DNA of 64,000 nucleotides from Tepidibacillus_B infernus (GTDB lineage Bacteria > Bacillota > Bacilli > Tepidibacillales > Tepidibacillaceae): NCBI RefSeq assembly GCF_048898065.1, contig NZ_JBLWFI010000001.1, positions 248,001 to 312,000 of the forward strand, given 5' to 3'. Each line of letters opens with the position of its first letter. Position 1 is the stretch's first letter. A model generated the notes under the pieces. That model was not told the DNA's origin. It saw only the letters and a program-made list of their open reading frames with translations, and ran no database searches. Of the stretch, positions 61,455 through 64,000 are shown piece after piece. A program made the position numbers and the translations under genes.

Positions 61455-61608
61455 TATTCATCATAAAACCAATATAAGCAATGAAAAGAATGAATAAAAT
61501 GAACACATCAAACGGAGTCGGGAAAAATAAGGTTCTCAAAAATTGCAAAACAATAAGAGGAAAGAGGATTGTACGAAGGATTAAACGAAACCTTTTCAAC
61601 CCATCCAT
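61447..61608 (-). CDS. 53-residue hydrophobic protein
   Basis: Minus-strand ATG at 61608, stop at 61447, overlapping the end of the CotS-like gene by 8 nt. MDGLKRFRLILRTILFPLIV then two hydrophobic stretches (LQFLRTLFF and VFILFILFIAYIGFMM) with a PTPFD turn between them: one hairpin of two membrane helices with a basic N terminus. AAAGGATG lies ~10 nt upstream. I do not recognise a family. Length, amphipathic design and SD favour a real gene, not proven. Confidence 0.5.
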   Translation of the reverse strand: MDGLKRFRLILRTILFPLIVLQFLRTLFFPTPFDVFILFILFIAYIGFMMNII

Positions 61609-61628
61609 ATGACCACACATCCTTTACG

Positions 61629-61690
61629 TTATCATTTGGGTTTGTATATTCCTTAATCAGCAACTACCCTATTTTATATCTTCTATACTT
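61629..61690 (+). repeat. Degenerate left half of the palindromic intergenic repeat
   Basis: TTATCATTTGGGTTTGTATA then TTCCTTAATCAGCAACTACCCT resembles the left end of the copies at 43249 and 20516. No right half follows. Confidence 0.6.
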
Positions 61691-61750
61691 TATGTAGTAA
61701 AGATCCATTTGGTTAATATCAGAACTTTTAAAAAATATTCCAATTTTATA

Positions 61751-61779
61751 TTGACATGCGATATAAATGTCAATATAAT
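61751..61779 (+). promoter_or_regulatory. Consensus SigA promoter with overlapping dyad
   Basis: TTGACA (61751-61756), 17-bp spacer, TATAAT (61774-61779): exact consensus. TTGACAT (61751-61757) and ATGTCAA (61767-61773) form a perfect inverted repeat over the -35 and spacer, possibly an operator. Confidence 0.85.
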
Positions 61780-61794
61780 AATTTCTAACAATGG

Positions 61795-61895
61795 AAGGGA
61801 AACTAGGGTTCCGTTTGCAAAGGCAAAGACAGGTCCGAGCGATTCCAAGCTTTTTGCTACACCGTGGGGATAAAAGACTCGTGCGGTAAGTTCCA
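61795..61895 (+). promoter_or_regulatory. ykkC-family riboswitch, subtype unresolved
   Basis: AACTAGGGTTCCG (61801-61813), GGTCCGAGCG (61832-61841) and CTACACCGTGGGGATAAAAG (61858-61877) are the three conserved blocks of ykkC RNAs (guanidine-I, ppGpp, PRPP and related ligands) in the correct order and spacing. The 3' block departs from the usual GGGAUAAAAGCCCGGGAG ending, so I cannot assign the ligand. It lies between a consensus promoter and an intrinsic terminator that shares its 3' bases. Confidence 0.82.
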
Positions 61896-61930
61896 ATGGC
61901 GAACTTATCAGGAACGAGTCTTTTTTGTTT
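61872..61930 (+). terminator. Riboswitch-controlled terminator
   Basis: AAAGACTCGT (61873-61882) pairs with ACGAGTCTTT (61914-61923), with inner GGTAAGTTC/GAACTTATC stem, then a T run. The left arm is inside the aptamer 3' block, so aptamer and terminator exclude each other (ligand should switch the genes ON). Confidence 0.85.
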
Positions 61931-61971
61931 TACCATGATAAAGAATTAAATCAAAAAGGGGGAGGGTTATG

Positions 61972-62541
61972 ATGTTAAAAGGAAAGCTGGTTCAATTAAA
62001 AGCGGTAGAAAGAGAAAATCTATCCAAATACCTAGAATGGGTGAATGATCCAGAAGTCACCCAATATTTATCACCACAAACACGTTTTCCAAAGACGCTT
62101 GCAGAGGAACATCGTTGGTACGATAACCTTTTAAAGCAGGATGATAAGTTTGTCTTTTCCATTTATACGCGAGCAGATGATCGAATGATTGGAAGTGTTG
62201 GTTTACATTCTATTAGTTGGAAAAATCAATGGGCAATCGCAGGGATTTTTATAGGAGATAAAGATTATTGGGGGAAAGGATATGGAACAGAGGCTTTTCG
62301 TTTATGTCTCTATATAGGGTTTCAAGAATTAGGATTACAGCGAGTTGAATTAGGGGTTTATGCTTTTAACGAAAGAGCGATCAAAAGCTATCAAAAGCTT
62401 GGCTTTGTTGAAGAAGGTAGAAGAAGAAGATTTTTGTACCGCAATGGTCAATTTTACGATGAAGTGATGATGTCTATTCTTCGAGAAGAGTACCTTGAAC
62501 GCTACCAAAAGGAGGATGAAGAGAGATGGAAAACCTTTTAA
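61972..62541 (+). CDS. GNAT acetyltransferase, RimJ/RimL-like (first of pair)
   Basis: Acetyl-CoA-dependent N-acetyltransferase. ATG 61972 (MLKGKLVQLKAVE) is 6 nt after GGAGG; ATG 61969 is equally in frame. 189 residues. GNAT motif A reads FIGDKDYWGKGYGTEAFRL with the acetyl-CoA loop, and motif B has NERAIKSYQKLGFVEEG. It is the first gene behind a ykkC-family riboswitch, so its substrate may be a small nitrogenous or nucleotide-related compound; that is inference. The second GNAT gene overlaps its 3' end by 16 nt. Confidence 0.88.
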   Translation: MLKGKLVQLKAVERENLSKYLEWVNDPEVTQYLSPQTRFPKTLAEEHRWYDNLLKQDDKFVFSIYTRADDRMIGSVGLHSISWKNQWAIAGIFIGDKDYWGKGYGTEAFRLCLYIGFQELGLQRVELGVYAFNERAIKSYQKLGFVEEGRRRRFLYRNGQFYDEVMMSILREEYLERYQKEDEERWKTF

Positions 62542-63083
62542 AAGGAAAGAGAGTTCAGCTTAAGACCATCGATCCAGAAAAGGCACCATTATTTAACCAA
62601 TGGTTTAATGATCCTCACATTACGGAAAATTTGCAATGGGGTACCCTTCCTATGCCAATGGAGTTATCCAAGAATTTTGGGGATCAGGCTCAACAACCCT
62701 CAAAAACAGATCAACACTTTTCTATCCATGCACTAGATCTTCCTGAGGGAGAGGAATCCTATATCGGCCATATTAGCTTACATCATATCGATTGGCGGAA
62801 TCGAGTCGCTGAATTAGGAATTGTGATAGGCGATCAGAAGCACTTAAGTAAAGGTTATGGAACTGATGCAATCAAAACGCTACTTCACTTCACTTTTATG
62901 GAAATGAACTTAAACAAAGTGATGTTACGTCATTATCAATTTAATGAAAGGGGACATCGAGCCTATCTTAAAGCCGGTTTTAAAGAAGAGGGACGCTTAC
63001 GTCTGCAGCTTTACCGTCATGGTAGGTTTTGGGATGTGATCTATATGGGTATATTAAAAGAAGAGTTCATGAACAACCAATGA
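62526..63083 (+). CDS. GNAT acetyltransferase, RimJ/RimL-like (second of pair)
   Basis: 185 residues, ATG 62526 inside the end of the first gene; AAGGAGG lies 10 nt upstream. Motif A IVIGDQKHLSKGYGTDAIKTL, motif B FNERGHRAYLKAGFKEEG, and C-terminal YRHGRFWDVIYMGIL parallels YRNGQFYDEVMMSIL of its neighbour, so the two are paralogues arising by tandem duplication or acting as a heterodimer. Same riboswitch-controlled transcript. Confidence 0.88.
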   Translation: MENLLKGKRVQLKTIDPEKAPLFNQWFNDPHITENLQWGTLPMPMELSKNFGDQAQQPSKTDQHFSIHALDLPEGEESYIGHISLHHIDWRNRVAELGIVIGDQKHLSKGYGTDAIKTLLHFTFMEMNLNKVMLRHYQFNERGHRAYLKAGFKEEGRLRLQLYRHGRFWDVIYMGILKEEFMNNQ

Positions 63084-63179
63084 CCTACTTTCATAGAATA
63101 ATTGTAAAAAGAAATTTGACTTTATCTTTTGTTGTGATTACAATATAGTTAAATATTTTGTCGGTTAACATGTAAATAG

Positions 63180-63446
63180 AGGAATAACCATGAAAGGGAG
63201 GAGTAAGTAACCTTACCTTCAAGAGAGGGAAACCATTAGCTGTAAGGTTTCCTAAGGCAGAAGTTACTGAAGGTCGCCCTGAAGTTGTCCATTTGAAATG
63301 ATGTAGAATGGACCGGATCATCAACCGTTACTGATTGAGTGCATGAACACACAAATAGAGCTAGGTCTAAGCTAGTTGTGTTTCATGAACAAAGGTGGCA
63401 CCGCGAAAACAAACTCTTTTCGTCCTTTGGGATGGAAAGGGTTTTT
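63180..63446 (+). promoter_or_regulatory. Valine T-box leader of valS
   Basis: AGTA-containing specifier-loop strand (GGAGTAAGTAACC, ~63199-63212), AG-bulge block AGAGAGG in the distal stem ACCTTAC/GTAAGGT, middle stem AGTAAC/GTTACT and lower stem AGGG/CCCT. Between the last two, the 3' strand reads GAAGGTCG, giving specifier GTC (63273-63275), a valine codon. T-box AAAGGTGGCACCGCG at 63391-63405, followed by terminator CTCTTTTCGTCC/GGATGGAAAGGG plus T run (63410-63446). Uncharged tRNA-Val should promote readthrough into valS. Confidence 0.92.
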
Positions 63447-63482
63447 TATATTTTATGGGTATTATGAATAGGAGGAAAATCA

Positions 63483-64000
63483 ATGGCTGAACAACTTGAA
63501 TTACAAATCCCAACTCAATACGATCCGAAGGATATTGAGAAAAAGTGGTATGAATATTGGTTAGAGCACGAATTTTTTAAAGCAGGCAAAGATACATCAA
63601 AACAACCCTATAGTATTGTGATTCCACCACCCAATGTGACAGGGATGTTGCATATTGGTCATGCATTGGACTTCTCTTTACAGGATATCATCATTCGGAT
63701 GAAGCGAATGCAGGGATATGACGCTTTATGGTTACCAGGAACAGATCACGCTGGAATAGCGACGCAAGCCAAAGTAGAGGCAAAGCTTCGAGAAGAAGGG
63801 ATTAGCCGCTATGATCTTGGGCGGGAAAAATTTCTTGAGCACGCATGGGAATGGAAAGAAAAGTATGCTAATCGAATTCATGAACAATGGGCCAAATTAG
63901 GACTCTCTTTAGATTATTCTAGAGAGCGTTTTACCCTTGATGAAGGCTTATCCCAAGCAGTTCGTAAGGTTTTTGTTAGTTTTTATGAAAAAGGACTCAT
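63483..64000 (+). CDS. valS: Valyl-tRNA synthetase, 3' truncated by window
   Basis: Frame open from ATG 63483 (after AGGAGG) to the window edge, 172 codons visible. MAEQLELQIPTQYDPKDIEK begins the protein; the class I signature PPPNVTGMLHIGHALD (~48-63, HIGH) and LWLPGTDHAGIATQ (~82-95) are those of ValRS. The KMSKS motif and the editing domain lie beyond the window. T-box control upstream confirms the amino acid. Confidence 0.96.
   Translation, partial: MAEQLELQIPTQYDPKDIEKKWYEYWLEHEFFKAGKDTSKQPYSIVIPPPNVTGMLHIGHALDFSLQDIIIRMKRMQGYDALWLPGTDHAGIATQAKVEAKLREEGISRYDLGREKFLEHAWEWKEKYANRIHEQWAKLGLSLDYSRERFTLDEGLSQAVRKVFVSFYEKGL

Noticed and set aside
61664..61936. 90- and 68-codon minus-strand frames
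   Set aside because: They are antisense to the promoter, ykkC-type aptamer and terminator, which explain the sequence better.
63091..63324. 77-codon minus-strand frame
   Set aside because: Antisense to the T-box stem I and II region.
1..64000. CRISPR array, prophage or integrated plasmid
   Set aside because: No regularly spaced direct repeats with unique spacers, no integrase, capsid or replication genes; the 21-bp repeats at 21840-21900 are coding heptads and the dispersed repeats are single copies.

Overview
The window comes from a low-GC, endospore-forming member of the Bacillales. Spore genes (gerE, gerM, spoVID, two CotS-type genes), an L-box, a T-box and the gene order all support this. 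The backbone uvrC-lysC-sdhCAB-gerE-ysmB-murI-gerM-rph-rdgB-tig-clpX-lonB-lonA-engB-hemAXCDBL-spoVID-ysxE-valS follows the Bacillus subtilis order from memory, interrupted by accessory blocks. The genus cannot be named from sequence alone.

Region by region. 1-3.8 kb is accessory: the 3' part of a secreted GH15 glucoamylase-like enzyme, a decayed squalene-hopene cyclase fragment, and a 43-residue hydrophobic peptide with a type I toxin-like leader. 3.9-11 kb holds uvrC, lysC behind a lysine riboswitch, and sdhCAB. 11-24 kb is an insertion in the conserved sdhB-gerE interval: a chemoreceptor, a group II intron remnant, a sigma-54 controlled acetoin-dehydrogenase-type operon with its activator (acoR, acoABC) plus a formamidase/acetamidase homologue, then tpx and small genes. 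24-37.8 kb is housekeeping: an M24 peptidase, gerE, ysmB, murI, gerM, rph, rdgB, tRNA-Gly and tRNA-Arg, tig, clpX, lonB, lonA and engB. 37.8-44.4 kb is accessory transport and metabolism: a DMT exporter, a NitT/TauT-type ABC transporter split into two loci, pepF, and a divergent hxlR/doxX pair. 44.5-53.1 kb is a tetrapyrrole operon in which the usual hemAXCDBL set also carries a precorrin-2 dehydrogenase gene, a cobA-hemD fusion and a fused siroheme-decarboxylase-like gene. 53-58 kb has coaA, a thioesterase-fold gene, a GH31 alpha-glucosidase with a cre site, and a second DoxX protein. 58-64 kb has spoVID, two CotS/YsxE-like genes, two tandem acetyltransferase genes behind a ykkC-family riboswitch, and a valine T-box leading into valS, which runs off the window.

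Working together: the hem cluster supplies haem and probably sirohaem, consistent with the cytochrome b subunit SdhC. ClpX, LonA, LonB and trigger factor form a protein quality-control block. GH15 and GH31 suggest alpha-glucan use, the latter under catabolite control.

Most notable unexplained structure: a family of palindromic intergenic repeats (five full or partial copies), four of which lie immediately 3' of intrinsic terminators. Also notable are the ykkC-family riboswitch in front of the acetyltransferase pair and three evenly phased palindromes upstream of the sigma-54 promoter.
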